A DNA stretch of 64,000 nt from Coenobita brevimanus (lineage: Eukaryota; Arthropoda; Malacostraca; Decapoda; Coenobitidae). The translations under genes and the position numbers were made by a program. The notes under the pieces were generated by a model, which saw nothing but the letters and a program-made list of their open reading frames with translations, did no database searches and had not been told where the DNA came from. Below, piece after piece: positions 34,501 through 45,669 of the stretch. Every line of letters starts with the position of its first letter. The stretch's first letter is position 1. The stretch lies in assembly GCA_032717465.1 (NCBI GenBank), contig CM064632.1:22445486-22509485 (forward strand), read 5' to 3'.

Positions 34501-34770
34501 CAGCCAGGAGATCAGGTTTTGATTCTGCTACCAGTTCATGGGCAACCTCTTCAAGCCAAGTTTAGTGGTCCTTATTTCGTGGAGAAGAAACTCAGTGATG
34601 TCAGCTATGTCATCGCCACACCAGATCGTAGAAAGAGCAAGCAACTATGTCACATCAACATGCTAAAGTTATATCACAGGCGGGACGAAAATAATCCAGT
34701 CTGCATTGTAGCTGTTCCACCCGAGTCTACAAGTGAAGTTCTCCCATGCAGCATGAGCGAGAAAAAGTGA
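31594..34770 (+). CDS. Gypsy-type Gag-protease-integrase polyprotein, truncated
   Basis: The likely start is ATG at 31621 or 31624 (residue 10/11), not the first ATG. In order: a Gag-like region with a heptad-like KEAEF/KEADVKKAEF stretch; a zinc knuckle C360-X2-C-X4-H-X4-C373; an aspartic protease (D462-T-G-A, flap LLGND at 530-534); a linker of about 150 residues; an integrase zinc domain (H688, H695, C722, C725); the integrase core D759, D818, E854 with the typical 35-residue spacing; and a GPYF motif at 992-995. There is no reverse transcriptase or RNase H between protease and integrase. The last residues and the stop come from the LINE that begins at about 34759, so the original frame was still open there. 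It acts in capsid assembly and chromosomal integration. Internal deletion of RT is the alternative to an integrase-before-RT order. Confidence 0.9.
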   Translation: MIFCDCDIFMMATISTLDEAKDFLSNVQTVCDIENRTKNELKLVAQQLGIAVHSHHSKDQIVGMINKSLFNVTPPNEQTQIELAKLQLALQEARVKEAEFQARAKEADVKKAEFHAQVELARIQADHEYRMKQGGTGSSSSDDFDVAKNVKLVPPFNESDLTKFFQLFERVATGFNWPKEYWPVLLQTVLTGKAQVTYASLPQDQCDNYDVVKSLILKAYELVPEAYRVKFRTTYKQDKQSHVEYAKIKEDLLEQWLNSKNVDSDFDKFKQMILLEDFKRCISKDVSLYLDEKRIDNLSDAAVLADEYVLTHKRYFRGKRKAESQYVASTQSTGNRKENKDDVSQEVNTSFTSRFQKSKCTYCSKLGHTTERCFRRQRDVNKKESLNIQSIGLVSTLESSQNSLTELTEPALRGNLNSHDGAPLLSSKVGDTLKSSCANFLSDGFVSPLDSNDRKSVQIYRDTGACPSLMLTSVLGSNVNSSDETVILQGVGNNYFSVPLCRVNLESGFVNGSVMVGLVETLPMSGVTFLLGNDIGGSQVCPAPQLSGEPAAVSQDCGVPDVFPACAVTRAKSKVTGDLEDDDDVILADTFLANLDHSPDEAVPRSVDNLSRQELVELQVADPELKGLANSACSEEESAGASTCYYVKSGVLMRKWRPPAASADCEWEVVHQVVIPRVCRQDIIRVAHDSSLAGHLGVRKTVARILKHFYWPGIFRDVSWYCKSCHTCQVVGKCNQTEKVAPLVPIPPFEAPFTRVLVDIVGPLPKTSSGFSYVLTMIDMATRYPEAIPLRNISAKNVVKEMLGFFTKFGLPKEVQSDRGSNFMSNVFKQSLKELGISQITSSAYHPQTQGALERYHQTLKSMLKKYCLEHQKDWDKGLPFVVFAARESPNESLGFSPFELLFGHEVRGPLKLLKECWLSEEDDVNLLEYVMNFKERLSTALQLARENLGAAQEKMKTWYDKKSRLRHFQPGDQVLILLPVHGQPLQAKFSGPYFVEKKLSDVSYVIATPDRRKSKQLCHINMLKLYHRRDENNPVCIVAVPPESTSEVLPCSMSEKK

Positions 34771-36435
34771 GCAGATGGAGAGAACACTTTAAGGAATTGT
34801 TGAACATACTGGATGGAAGTAATGCGAGTATAAGTGGCTGGGGAATGGCTGGGAGAAGGAGGGAGGTGAGAAGACAGGAAGAAATCAGTAGGATAGAAGT
34901 TGTGGAAGAATGAAGAAAGTCAAAATGGGGAAAGCCCCAGGAATTGATGGAATGTGTGGTGAAATGCTGAAGCATGGGGGAGAGATAGTAGTAGAATGGA
35001 TGTGGAAGATGTGCAGATTGGCCTGGGAGGAAGGTAGTGTCCCGGAGGATTGGAAGTCAGGTATAATTATTCCCTTGTACAAAGGAAAAGGGGAAAAAGA
35101 AGTGTGTGGTAATCATAGGGGCATTTGTCTTCTTAGTATAATAGGAAAAGTGTATGGTAGGATACTTATTGACAGAGTTAGAGAAAGAACAGAGGAATTA
35201 GTTGGAGAAGAACAGGGAGCCTTTAGGAAGGGAAGAGGTTGTGTTGATCAGATATTCATTCTTAGATCTTTAGTGGAAAAGTTTCTAGAGAAGGGAAAGA
35301 AGTTGTATGCGGCTTTCATGGATTTGGAGAAAGCATATGACAGGGTGGATAGACAAGGATTGTGGAAAGTATTAAGAATATATGGAGTAGATGAGAAGTA
35401 GTTGAATGCTGTGAAGAGTATGTATGATGATGCTAAGGCTGCAGTGCGTGTGGATGGTGAAGTAAGTGAATTTTTCTCTTTGGAGGTTGGGTTGAAACAG
35501 GGTTGTGTCATGTCTCCATGGTTGTTCAATCTGTTCATGGATGGGGCAATAAAAGAGGTACAAGGTAGGGTAGTGGATGTTGGAGTGGCCCTGGTGAGAG
35601 AGGATAGTGTTTGGAAACTCCCTGTACTGTTGTTTGCAGATGATACTGTGTTGTTGAGTGAAGACGAAGGGGAGCTGCAAGGCTTCCTGGATGAGTTTGG
35701 GAGAGTGTGCAAGAAACGGAATCTAAAGATGAATGTAGGGAAGAGTAAAGTGATGGTCTTTGAGAGAGGTGAAGTCAGTGAATGTACAGCGAGGTTGGAT
35801 GGTGAGGAATTGGAAAATGTGAGTACGTTTAAGTACTTGGGTAGTGTGATGAGTAAGGATGGAGGTTTAGAGGGTGAAGACCTTGAAAGGGTACAGCAGG
35901 GAAGAAAGGTTGCTGGTTCTTTGAAAGCAGTGATAAGAAACAGGGAAGTGAGCATGGAAGTGAAAAAGTTACTACATGACAGTATTGTGATACCAACTCT
36001 AACGTATGGAGGTGAAGCTTGGACTTTGTTGGAAGGACACAAGTCAAGAGTGAGAGTAGTGGAAATGAGTTAAGAGGAACCTGTGGAGTCACATGGAGAG
36101 ACAGGCTGACGAATGAGGATATAAAGGAGCGTTGTGGTGTGGATGTGGATGTGATAGGAAGTGTTATTAGGAACACACTGAGGTGGTTTGGCCATGTGGA
36201 GAGGATGGAAGGTGAAAGACTGACGAAGAGAGTGTATGTGAGTGAGGTGGAGGGGGGAAGAGGGAGGGGGAGGCCGAGGATGAGATGGAGGGATGGGGTG
36301 AAGAGGTATATGAGAGAGGGGTGTGTGAGTTGGGAGCAGGGCAGTGAAATGGCGGGGGACAGGACGACATGGAGGCGATTTGTTTGTGGCCACCCCAAAC
36401 GTGATTGAGGCGTCTGGCAGTAGATAGTAGTAGAT
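34759..36435 (+). pseudogene. LINE family G, copy A (5'-truncated, broken)
   Basis: From GAGAAAAAGTGAGCAGATGG on, it matches copy C at 52 kb. The reverse transcriptase shows GKAPGIDG, PLYKGKG, NHRGICLLS, FMDLEKAYDRVDR, GLKQGCVMSP and LLFADDTVLL, then TYGGEAWT and a C-terminal RWFGHVERM block. A stop codon at 35399 replaces a Leu/Lys codon of other copies, and a frameshift near 36070 breaks the C terminus. It ends at AGGCGTCTGGCAGTAGATAG with a GATA-like tail. The 5' truncation point lies inside the gypsy-type frame. Clade is uncertain (RTE- or Proto2-like). Confidence 0.92.
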
Positions 36436-37124
36436 AGACAATCCAGAACATCGATGACGAATCTCACCTAAAGACCTAACCCAGCCCAGCCTAACGTCTC
36501 ATCTAACCAAACCTCGAAATAAACTATCCTCACCTAGTCTCTTTAGGACGTCATCTGCCACATTTCACCTAATAGCATAAGTCAGTCTATTCTCTTACGT
36601 AGCTTTAAACTCTCGCACCCACTCCGCGTGTACCATCGCACCAGCCCTGATTGAGACTGCCCTAACACGTATTTAGTATGGAGTGTGGGTATTAGCGCTG
36701 AAGTGATATGTGAAGGTGTGTGTCATATAGGAGGGTTGTTGGGCTTCGGGGAATGGGTTAACAAGTCAGTTCCCTGAGCTGGACACGTAAGATATAATAA
36801 AAGAAAACCAGGACGCAAATGCAGGAGAGCCAGGAGGGAGAGGTGTGAGATGGTAAGCGGGTCAGACAGAGTATCTAACCAAACATCACCTATAATTCAT
36901 TCATTGTAACTTGGTGGAGATTTTCATACTTTTGCAGTTTATTTCCCGTAGTTCACTGACAGGAGAGAAAAAATTACAATGGCTGTGCATTTCTTCATAC
37001 AACTTCTTCGTGGCTAGCGCCATATTCTAGTGTTAGTCTCTTGCTACAGGTCAACATTCAGGATGGAGAGATTGTAGTTTTAAGCCTACCGTAGGTAAAA
37101 TGAACACAGTATAAACTTTCGTTA
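36436..37124. other. Non-coding spacer at the edge of the CCTAA block
   Basis: Scattered CCTAA pentamers from 36465. The stretch 36830-36890 resembles the flank repeated at 37720, 38650 and 40750 (GGGAGA, then GAGAGTA or GAGTAT, then CTAACCAAAC). No gene. Confidence 0.5.
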
Positions 37125-37676
37125 CCTAAACTTACCTCACCTCTGACATAAAATTACCGATGCTGACTATCTTATCCAAGTTGACCCAGTCCAACCAAAC
37201 CTAACCTAACTTAATGTAACCTAACTTGACCCTACCTTACCTCTACCCTATACGTTATCTTTCCTTCCCCTAACTTATTTCAACATAACCTCACCTAACG
37301 TAACTTACTCTAACCTATATTAACTATTGCCTAAACTAAGCTAACCCATCTCAGCCACCCTTACACTACCTTACCTTAACCTAAGCTAACTTAACCTTGC
37401 TTACCTGACGCCTGTACTGAAGTAACCCATCCTACCCTAACGTGTCCAAAATTAACCATTCCTAAGCTGACCCACCTAACCTAATTAAACCTAACCTAAC
37501 TTTTCCTTAACTAGCCTTACCTAACATCTGACATAAGCTGACTCGCCTTAGCGTAACCTAACCAAACCTAACCTAGCCGCCCCGTCCATCATCTCCCTCC
37601 TCCCCCATTGCCCCCACCCTCCTCCCATCTCTTGTTACCGTGCCTCATTAGCCAAGCTCTTTCTATTTCAAGAGGT

Positions 37677-37714
<38 letters not shown>

Positions 37715-37985
37715 ACAAAGGGGGAAGGGAGACGGAGAAGAGTGGGTCGTAAGAGGAGCTGGGAGAGTACGCCTGACTAAACATCGCCTTGTCACACCTA
37801 AGCTGCCCTTACCTTACTAACCTAACTTAACCTAAGCTGACTTCACCAGACCTTACCAAATGAGAGTAAACCAAACCTAACTTAACCCAACTTTACTTTT
37901 ACCTGACCTAGCCTAACCTAAGCTAATGAAACTCACCTAACCTGGGCTAATCTGATCTCACCTAACTGATCTAATAACGTACTTG
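37125..37985. repeat. Degenerate CCTAA (TTAGG) pentamer block
   Basis: CCTAACCTAA and one-base variants fill 37190-37590 and 37800-37985, almost all in the CCTAA orientation on the + strand. (GA)n lies at 37679-37711 between them. TTAGG is the known telomere unit of many arthropods; here it is diverged and interstitial. Confidence 0.8.
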
Positions 37986-38059
37986 ACGCTAACCTTTATT
38001 GCTCAAACTATCAAGCCAGTTCCTTTCCCAGATCATAAACAAGGCCACCCCCATCGTGC

Positions 38060-38600
38060 GTCCCACATCACTGCATCTCATATCATTGCATCCCTTGCCC
38101 TTGCATCCCATCTCCTTGCATCCCACCTCCTTGCATCCCACCTCCTTGCATTCCACCTCCGTGCTTCCCACCTCCATGCATCTCATCAACTTGCGTCCCA
38201 CCTCCTTGCATCTCATCGCTTTGCATCACACTTTCTTGCATTCCACCTCCTTGCATCCTATATCCTTGCATCCCATCTCCTTGCATCCCACCTCCATGCA
38301 TCTCATCACCTTGCATCCCACCTCCTTGCATCTCATCGCTTTGCATCACACTTTCTTGCATTCCACCTCCTTGCATCCATTATCCTTGCATCCCATCTCC
38401 TTGCATCTCATCTCCTTGCATCCCACCTCCATGCATCCCACCTCCATGCATCCCATCGCTTTGCATCACACCTCCATGCATCCCATCCCCTTGCATTCCA
38501 TCTCCTTGCATCCCACCTCCCTGCATCCCATCTCCTTGCAGTCTTTTTGCATTCCACCTCCTTGCATCCCACCTCCATGCTACCCATCTCCTTGCATCCA
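38060..38600. repeat. 15-bp minisatellite, array 1 (diverged)
   Basis: About 36 units close to CTTGCATCCCACCTC, with many variants (CATCTCAT, ATTCCACC). Segments of several units are themselves duplicated (38195-38275 and 38313-38395). Stop-free frames arise because 15 is a multiple of 3. Confidence 0.95.
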
Positions 38601-39055
38601 GCCTCATTAGCCAAACTCTTTCACCTTCAAGTCAGTAAGTTGGAGCAGAGATAAGAAACAGAGGCGGGAGACGGAATGGAGGTTAGCAGGTTGTAGAAGC
38701 ACGGAAGAGAGTATTCAGAAATTGATTTGACCAGAAGTTATTCTCTAATCTGACCTAACCTAATAGAGCTTAACCTAATGTCACTGACAGTAATTTAATC
38801 TCACCTCATCTCACCTCACCGAACCTGACCTAACTTAACAAGACCTAATGTTGCCTGGCCTAACCTAACCTAGTTTAACGTAGCATTTCGTAGCCTTGTC
38901 TCATGTAACTTAACGTAATCTATCCTAAACTCACTTAATCTAATCTCACACATTTACATCTGTATTAATCTCTCTCTGTCTTTAACCTACCCAACTCAAA
39001 TCACCAACCTCCCTTCCCAGCCCCTATATCCTTCTGCCTTCCATCATTGTCCCCA

Positions 39056-39115
<60 letters not shown>

Positions 39116-39440
39116 ATCAGCAAGCCAGCAAGAGAGGGCAAAACAAAAAAAATATAAAGGAAGGACGGCATAGGGAAAGAATATGCAATAGGAAGTTAAG
39201 AGAGTAACACGTAGCGAAACATAATCAAACCTTAATCTAGCCTAACCCAACCCTACCAAAACAAAGTGAATTTTACCAAACCGAGCCAGATCGAACGAAA
39301 ACAAAGCTAATCTAACCTGACTTTATGAAACCAAGCCAAACGAACGAAAAACAGTCCTAGCCAAGCAAACGAAACCAAATCAAACCAAACCAGGCTGAAC
39401 AAAACTAAGCCGAGCAAAACCGAAAAAAAAAAAAACAATA
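38601..39440. repeat. Duplicated flank, copy 1
   Basis: Begins ATTAGCCAAACTCTTTC and contains ATTGATTTGACCAGAAG, CCTAA-rich DNA, (CT)n at 39063-39112 and GAGAGTAACACGTAGCGAAA. The same series occurs at 40707-41570. A shorter, more diverged copy starts near 37648. Confidence 0.88.
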
Positions 39441-39466
39441 CTAACCAAACAAAAAACAACACTCCC

Positions 39467-40712
39467 TGCATCCCACCTCCTTGCATCCCACCTCCTTGCA
39501 TCCCACCTCCCTGCATCCCACCTCCCTGCATCCCACCTCCCTGCATCCCACCTCCCTGCATCCCACCTCCTTGCATCCCACCTCCTTGCATCCCACCTCC
39601 CTGCATCCCACCTCCTTGCATCCCACCTCCCTGCATCCCACCTCCCTGCATCCCACCTCCCCGCATCCCACCTCCCTGCATCCCATCTCCTTGCATCCCA
39701 CCTCCTTGCATCCCACCTCCCTGCATCCCACCTCCTTGCATCCCACCTCCTTGCATCCCACCTCCCTGCATCCCACCTCCCTGCATCCCACCTCCCTGCA
39801 TCCCACCTCCCTGCATCCCACCTCCCTGCATCCCACCTCCTTGCATCCCACCTCCCTGCATCCCACCTCCTTGCATCCCACCTCCTTGCATCCCACCTCC
39901 TTGCATCCCACCTCCTTGCATCCCACCTCCCTGCATCCCACCTCCCTGCATCCCACCTCCCTGCATCCCACCTCCTTGCATCCCACCTCCCTGCATCCCA
40001 CCTCCCTGCATCCCACCTCCCTGCATCCCACCTCCCTGCATCCCACCTCCTTGCATCCCACCTCCCTGCATCCCACCTCCCTGCATCCCACCTCCCTGCA
40101 TCCCACCTCCTTGCATCCCACCTCCCTGCATCCCACCTCCCTGCATCCCACCTCCCTGCATCCCACCTCCCTGCATCCCACCTCCTTGCATCCCACCTCC
40201 CTGCATCCCACCTCCTTGCATCCCACCTCCCTGCATCCCACCTCCCTGCATCCCACCTCCCTGCATCCCACCTCCCTGCATCCCACCTCCTTGCATCCCA
40301 CCTCCTTGCATCCCACCTCCCTGCATCCCACCTCCCTGCATCCCACCTCCCTGCATCCCACCTCCCCGCATCCCACCTCCTTGCATCCCACCTCCCTGCA
40401 TCCCACCTCCCTGCATCCCACCTCCCTGCATCCCACCTCCTTGCATCCCACCTCCTTGCATCCCACCTCCCTGCATCCCACCTCCCTGCATCCCACCTCC
40501 CTGTATCCCACCTCCTTGCATCCCACCTCCCTGCATCCCACCTCCTTGCATCCCACCTCCTTGCATCCCACCTCCCTGCATCCCACCTCCCTGCATCCCA
40601 CCTCCCTGCATCCCACCTCCTTGCATCCCACCTCCCTGCATCCCACCTCCCTGCATCCCACCTCCTTGCATTCTACCTCCTTGCATCCCACCTCCTTGCA
40701 TCCCACCTCATT
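39467..40712. repeat. 15-bp minisatellite, array 2 (homogeneous, about 83 units)
   Basis: Nearly perfect units of CTGCATCCCACCTCC or TTGCATCCCACCTCC; almost all variation is the single C/T position. The long open frames (HPTSL on +, MQGGG or CKEVG on -) are products of the repeat and not genes. Confidence 0.97.
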
Positions 40713-41185
40713 AGCCAAACTCTTTCGCCTTCAAGTCAGCAAGTTGGAGCAAAAATAAGATACAGAGGCGGGAGACAGACTGGAGATTTACAGGTTGTAG
40801 GAGCACCGAAGAGAGTACCGGTGCTCCGAAATTGATTTGACCAGAAGTTATGCTCTAAGCTGACCTTACCTAACAGAGCTTAACCTAATATCACTTATGG
40901 TAATTAAATCTCATCTTATCTTACCTCGCCTCACCTGACCTGACCTGACCTCACCTAACCTACCCTAACCTAACCTCACCTCACTTAATGTTGCCTAGCC
41001 TAACCTAACCTAGTTTAACGTAGCATTCCGTGGCCTTATCTCATCTAAATTAATGTAATCTATCCTAAACACATCTAATCTTATCTAATCTAATACATTT
41101 TCATCTGCTTTAATCTGTCCTTCTTTAACCAACCCACCTGAAACTACCAACCTCCCCCATCCTCCTTCCTTCCATCATTAGCCTC

Positions 41186-41256
<71 letters not shown>

Positions 41257-41570
41257 ACAAGCCGCAAGGGGGGGCAAAAATAAAATGTAAAGGAAGGAGG
41301 CCAAAGGGAAAGAGTATGCCATAGGAGGTTAAGAGAGTAACACGTAGCGAAACATAATTGTCAAACCTTAACCTAGTCTGACCCAACCAAAGCAAAACAA
41401 AGTGAATTTAACCAAACCGAGACAAATCGAACGAAAACAAAGCTAATCGAACGTAACTTAATAAAACCAATCCAGACGAACGGAAATCAGTCCTAATCAA
41501 ACGAAACAAAACCAGATCAAACCAGACCAAGCTGAACAAAAGGTAACCAAGCAAAACCGAAAAAATAACC
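40713..41570. repeat. Duplicated flank, copy 2
   Basis: Same order as 38601-39440, including the CCTAA-rich part (40860-41110), a longer (CT)n (41192-41253) and the CACGTAGCGAAACATAAT block. The offset from copy 1 is about 2.1 kb, equal to array 2 plus one flank. Confidence 0.88.
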
Positions 41571-41581
41571 CAACAAAAGAA

Positions 41582-41637
<56 letters not shown>

Positions 41638-41927
41638 AGACCGAACGAGACCAATCCAAACCTAGTCTAACTAAAATACTGAAGAAACCTTAACCAAACC
41701 AAACTTAAGCAAACCAAGCGAAACCAAACCAAACCAAGCCAAATCAAACCAAACCTAACCAAGCCAAGCCAAGCCAAGCCAAATTCAACATCTCCACCCC
41801 TGTTGTACCCCATCCTTCTACCTTCAGTTTACCCTCCTCATTAACGTCACTATTTCACCTTCAAAAGCCTGGAAATTAGAGACCAAAAAAATGGATGGCA
41901 GCTGAGTAGGTATTCAACCTAACCACA

Positions 41928-41958
<31 letters not shown>

Positions 41959-42300
41959 CCCAGTGTGGGCCACTGAACACATAATTAAACAGGGGAAAGG
42001 CACGCTGGATTGAGTCTTTTACTTTGCTTGAACGAAACGAAGGGAAATAGTCAATGCCGATAGTTTATGGAATGCCTTTTGCCTCCAAGGAAAGAATGAG
42101 TGAAATAATGAGTGAGGGAAAGAAGAGAACTGAAAGATGAAGGGATATAGTTTATACTCTTACTTTTGCCTCCAGGAAAGGAAGGAAGTTAATGGTGAAG
42201 TAAGGAAGGAAGTTAATGGTGAAGTAAGGAAGGAAGTTAATGGTGAAGGAAGGAAGGAAGTTACTGGAGAAGGGATGAAGGAAGGAAGAAGTTAATGGAA
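41571..42300. other. Non-coding, AACCAAACC-rich then GGAAG repeats
   Basis: (CA)n at 41588-41634, AACCAAACC-like sequence to 41780, (CT)n at 41932-41958 and a short tandem of AAGGAAGTTAATGGTGAAGT at 42183-42260. No gene. Confidence 0.6.
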
Positions 42301-43909
42301 GGCCTATCTATCTATCTATCTATTGCCAGACGCCTCAATCCCGTTTGGGGTGGCCACAAACAAATCGCCTCCAAGTCGCCCTGTCCCCCGCCATTTCACT
42401 GCCCTGCTCCCAACTCACACCCCCCTCTCTCATATACCTCTCCACCCCATCCCTCCATCTCATCCTCGGCCTCCCCCTCCCTCTTCCCCCCTCCACCTCA
42501 CTCACATACACTCTCTTCGTCAGTCTTTCACCCTCCATCCTCTCCACATGGCCAAACCACCTCAGTGTGTTCCTCATAACGCTTCCTATCACATCCACAT
42601 CCACACCACAACGCTCCTTTATATCCTCATTCGTCAGCCTGTCACTCCACGTGACTCCACAGGCTCCTCTTAAATAACTCATTTCCACTGCTGTCACTCT
42701 TGACTTGTGTCCTTCCAACAATGTCCAAGCTTCACTTCCGTACGTTAGAGTTGGTATCACAATACTGTCATGTAGTAACTTTTTCACTTCCATGCTCACT
42801 TCCCTGTTTCTCATCACTGCTTTCAAGGAACCAGCAACCTTTCTCCCCTGCTATACCCTTTCAAGCACTTCACCCTCCAAACCTCCATCCTTACTCATCA
42901 CACTACCCAAATACTTAAACGTACTCACATTTTCCAATTCCTCACCATCTAACCTCGCTGTACATTCACTGACTTCACCTCTCTCAAAGACCATCACTTT
43001 ACTCTTCCCTACATTCACCTTTAGGTTCCGTTTCTTACACACTCTCTCAGACTCATCCACCAAGCCTTGCAGCTCCCCTTCGTCTTCACTCAACAACACA
43101 GTATCATCTGCAAACAACAGTACAGGGAGTTTCCAAACACTATCCTCTCTCACCAGGGCCACTCCATCATCCACTACCCTACCTTGTACCTCTTTTATTA
43201 CCCCATCCATGTACAGATTGAACAACCATGGAGACATGACACATCCCTGTTTCAAACCAACTTTCAAAGAGAAAATTCACTTAGTTCACCATCCACACGC
43301 ACTGCAGCCTTCGCACCATCGTACATACTCTTCACAGCATTCAACAACTTCCCATCTACTCCATATATTCTTAACACTTTCCACAATCCTTGTCTATCCA
43401 CCCTGTCATATGCTTTCTCCAAATCCATGAAAGCCGCATACAACTTCTTTCCCTTCTCTAGAAACTTTTCCACTAAAGATCTAAGAATGAATATCTGATC
43501 TACACAACCTCTTCCCTTCCTAAAGCCTCCCTGTTCTTCTCCAACTAATTTCTCTGTTCTTTCTCTAACTCTGTCTATAAGTATCCTACCATACACTTTT
43601 CCTATTATACTAAGAAGACAAATGCCCCTATGATTACCACACACTTCTTTTTCCCCTTTTCCTTTGTACAAGGGAATAATTATACCTGACTTCCAATCCT
43701 CCGGGACACTACCTTCCTCCCAGGCCAATCTGCACATCTTCCACATCCATTCTACTACTATCTCTCCCCCATGCTTCAGCATTTCACCACACACTCCATC
43801 AATTTCTGGGGCTTTCCCCGATTTAACTTTCTTCATTGCTTCCACAACTTCTATCCTACTGATTTCTTCCTGTTTTCTCACCTCCCTCCTTCTCCCAGCC
43901 ATTCCCCAG
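42301..43909 (-). pseudogene. LINE family G, copy B (5'-truncated, frameshifted)
   Basis: Read on the minus strand it runs from GRRREVRKQEE through GKAPEIDG, the FMDLEKAYDRV and LLFADDTVLL blocks and on to the VCGHPKRD end. The frame is broken near 43265 and near 42840. The 3' end CTGGCAATAGATAGATAGAT places a (GATA)n tail at 42304-42322. Truncation is shorter than in copy C, at a site matching residues about 30 codons into copy C. Confidence 0.92.
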
Positions 43910-44037
43910 CGAATTTAGATTGTGGAATTACCTTTGTCTCACGAATGGAAGGAAGGAAGGAAAGAAAGAAGAGAGGGAAACACTGAAAAATAAAAACGTA
44001 CTATGTTATGGATTCTGGTATTCCTTTGCCTCCCATG

Positions 44038-44098
<61 letters not shown>

Positions 44099-44861
44099 AT
44101 GATGGTTCTGAGAATCATCTTTACCACACCAAAGCGAAGGAACAAAGGAAATAGCGAATTATCATTTTTTTCTTCAGTTTTTGGATCCACTTTTGTACTG
44201 TCAAATCATTATAATCGTTTCTTTATCGTATTATTTTTTTCGTTATGCAGTCAGTATCCTTTGTGCAGCAGAGGGAGAGTTTTAACTAGTTGTAATTATT
44301 CACACTAGAAGACAGGATGAGGGGAAGGATGGAAAGGAGGGAGGGGAGGAGGAAGAGAAGCGCTGGGGAAGAGGGGAAGGGGGAGAGGGAGAAGGCAGGG
44401 GGAGGAAGAAGGGATTGGAGGTAAGGGATGAGGGAGAAAAAAGAGCAGGTAGGGGAAGGGGATGGGGAAAAGGGAGGGGAGGGAAGGGATGGGGAAGAGG
44501 GGAAGGGTCAAAACCGAGAATGCAAGGGAAGAGAACGGAATTGAAGGTTAGGAGAGGGGAAGAAGGAGGAGGTAGGGGGAAGGGGGTGGGAAAGGGGAGG
44601 GGCTTAGTAAGAGGCCTTCAGTGGGTTTATTCATCAAATTTTGTTTGGGAGGGGGGCAGCTTTACTGTGGAGGGTGTGCCGAGAGAGGGAGGAGAAGGGT
44701 GGAAGAAAGTAGGAAGGAAAGAAAGAGAGGGAGAGAGAGAGAGAAGGAGGGAGCGAATGGAAAACGGTGGCGTAGAAAGTGTTGGATTTGAGGAGGGAAG
44801 GAGGAAGGGATGGAAAGATACAGGGAAGAAGAAAAGGAGGGGGAAAAGATGGGAAAGAGGA

Positions 44862-44904
<43 letters not shown>

Positions 44905-44994
44905 CTTTTATAAATGTAATGTGTCATCTCTTCTTCATTTTTTTTGGGGGGGAATGAATAACTTTGCGAGATTTTAGGTTATGCTGCATTCTTC

Positions 44995-45000
<6 letters not shown>
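43910..45000. repeat. GA and purine-rich tracts
   Basis: (GA)n at 44044-44096, purine-rich 44310-44870, and (GA)n at 44868-44902. Frames of 68-180 codons here are low-complexity artefacts. Confidence 0.85.
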
Positions 45001-45052
<52 letters not shown>

Positions 45053-45669
45053 AGTATCGTAACTGTAGGTAGTGGTGGGAGTTGGTGGCAGTCGTGCACC
45101 GCTGCCACTAAGCCGCGGGGGATTTCCGTAGCCAATATCTCTCGCCTCGACGCTAGCCTGGGTATTTCATGGATTTTCCTCGCAGGTGAGATACGATATA
45201 GATAGTCGATAAATAATCTTAGGGAGCACCTTCACCTGAATAATTATTTTCCCGGGACTCCCAGGTACTCAGGTAACATTATATAATTGCACAAGTAAAG
45301 ACGAGGGACTGGAGTTGGAATCATGCGAGTATATGGAAAATTAGATTTGTTATTTCGTATCTTGTAAGTAATCTTACAGGAGTTTGTCTAAAAAATAATT
45401 TTCCATGGCCTCAACTTACTCATTTGGAATTACATGATGTTCTAGGTGAGGCAGGTTATCAGGCAGCCCCATTTCACACGCATACGAATGGTGTCCTGAG
45501 CAAGAGACAGTTGAACAGTTTTATAATGTGGGAAATAGTTACCGTATACATGAAAGCGAGTGTACTCGTATCTCGTAATGGGTGGAGTATGTGTATTATA
45601 AAGAGTGATTTCTATGGGAAAGTTCGGTATGATTCTTGTATTTTGAGCAATAGTCATATAGGAAAGTGA
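45001..45669. other. (CA)n then unique non-coding DNA
   Basis: (CA)n at 45000-45049. The rest is unique AT-rich sequence with no recognisable gene. Confidence 0.55.

Noticed and set aside
36436..37124. Continuation of the gypsy-type element after LINE copy A
   Set aside because: I looked for reverse transcriptase motifs and the LTR sequence after 36435 and found none.
39307..40758. Open frames of over 400 codons on both strands (HPTSL, MQGGG, CKEVG repeats)
   Set aside because: They arise because a 15-bp repeat without stops is open in several frames; no non-repeat domain, and three frames are equally open.
42295..43498. Sense-strand frames across LINE copy B
   Set aside because: Complement of the reverse transcriptase; His/Pro/Ser-rich shadows. 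The same applies to 50400-52105 and to the minus strand of 34727-36467.
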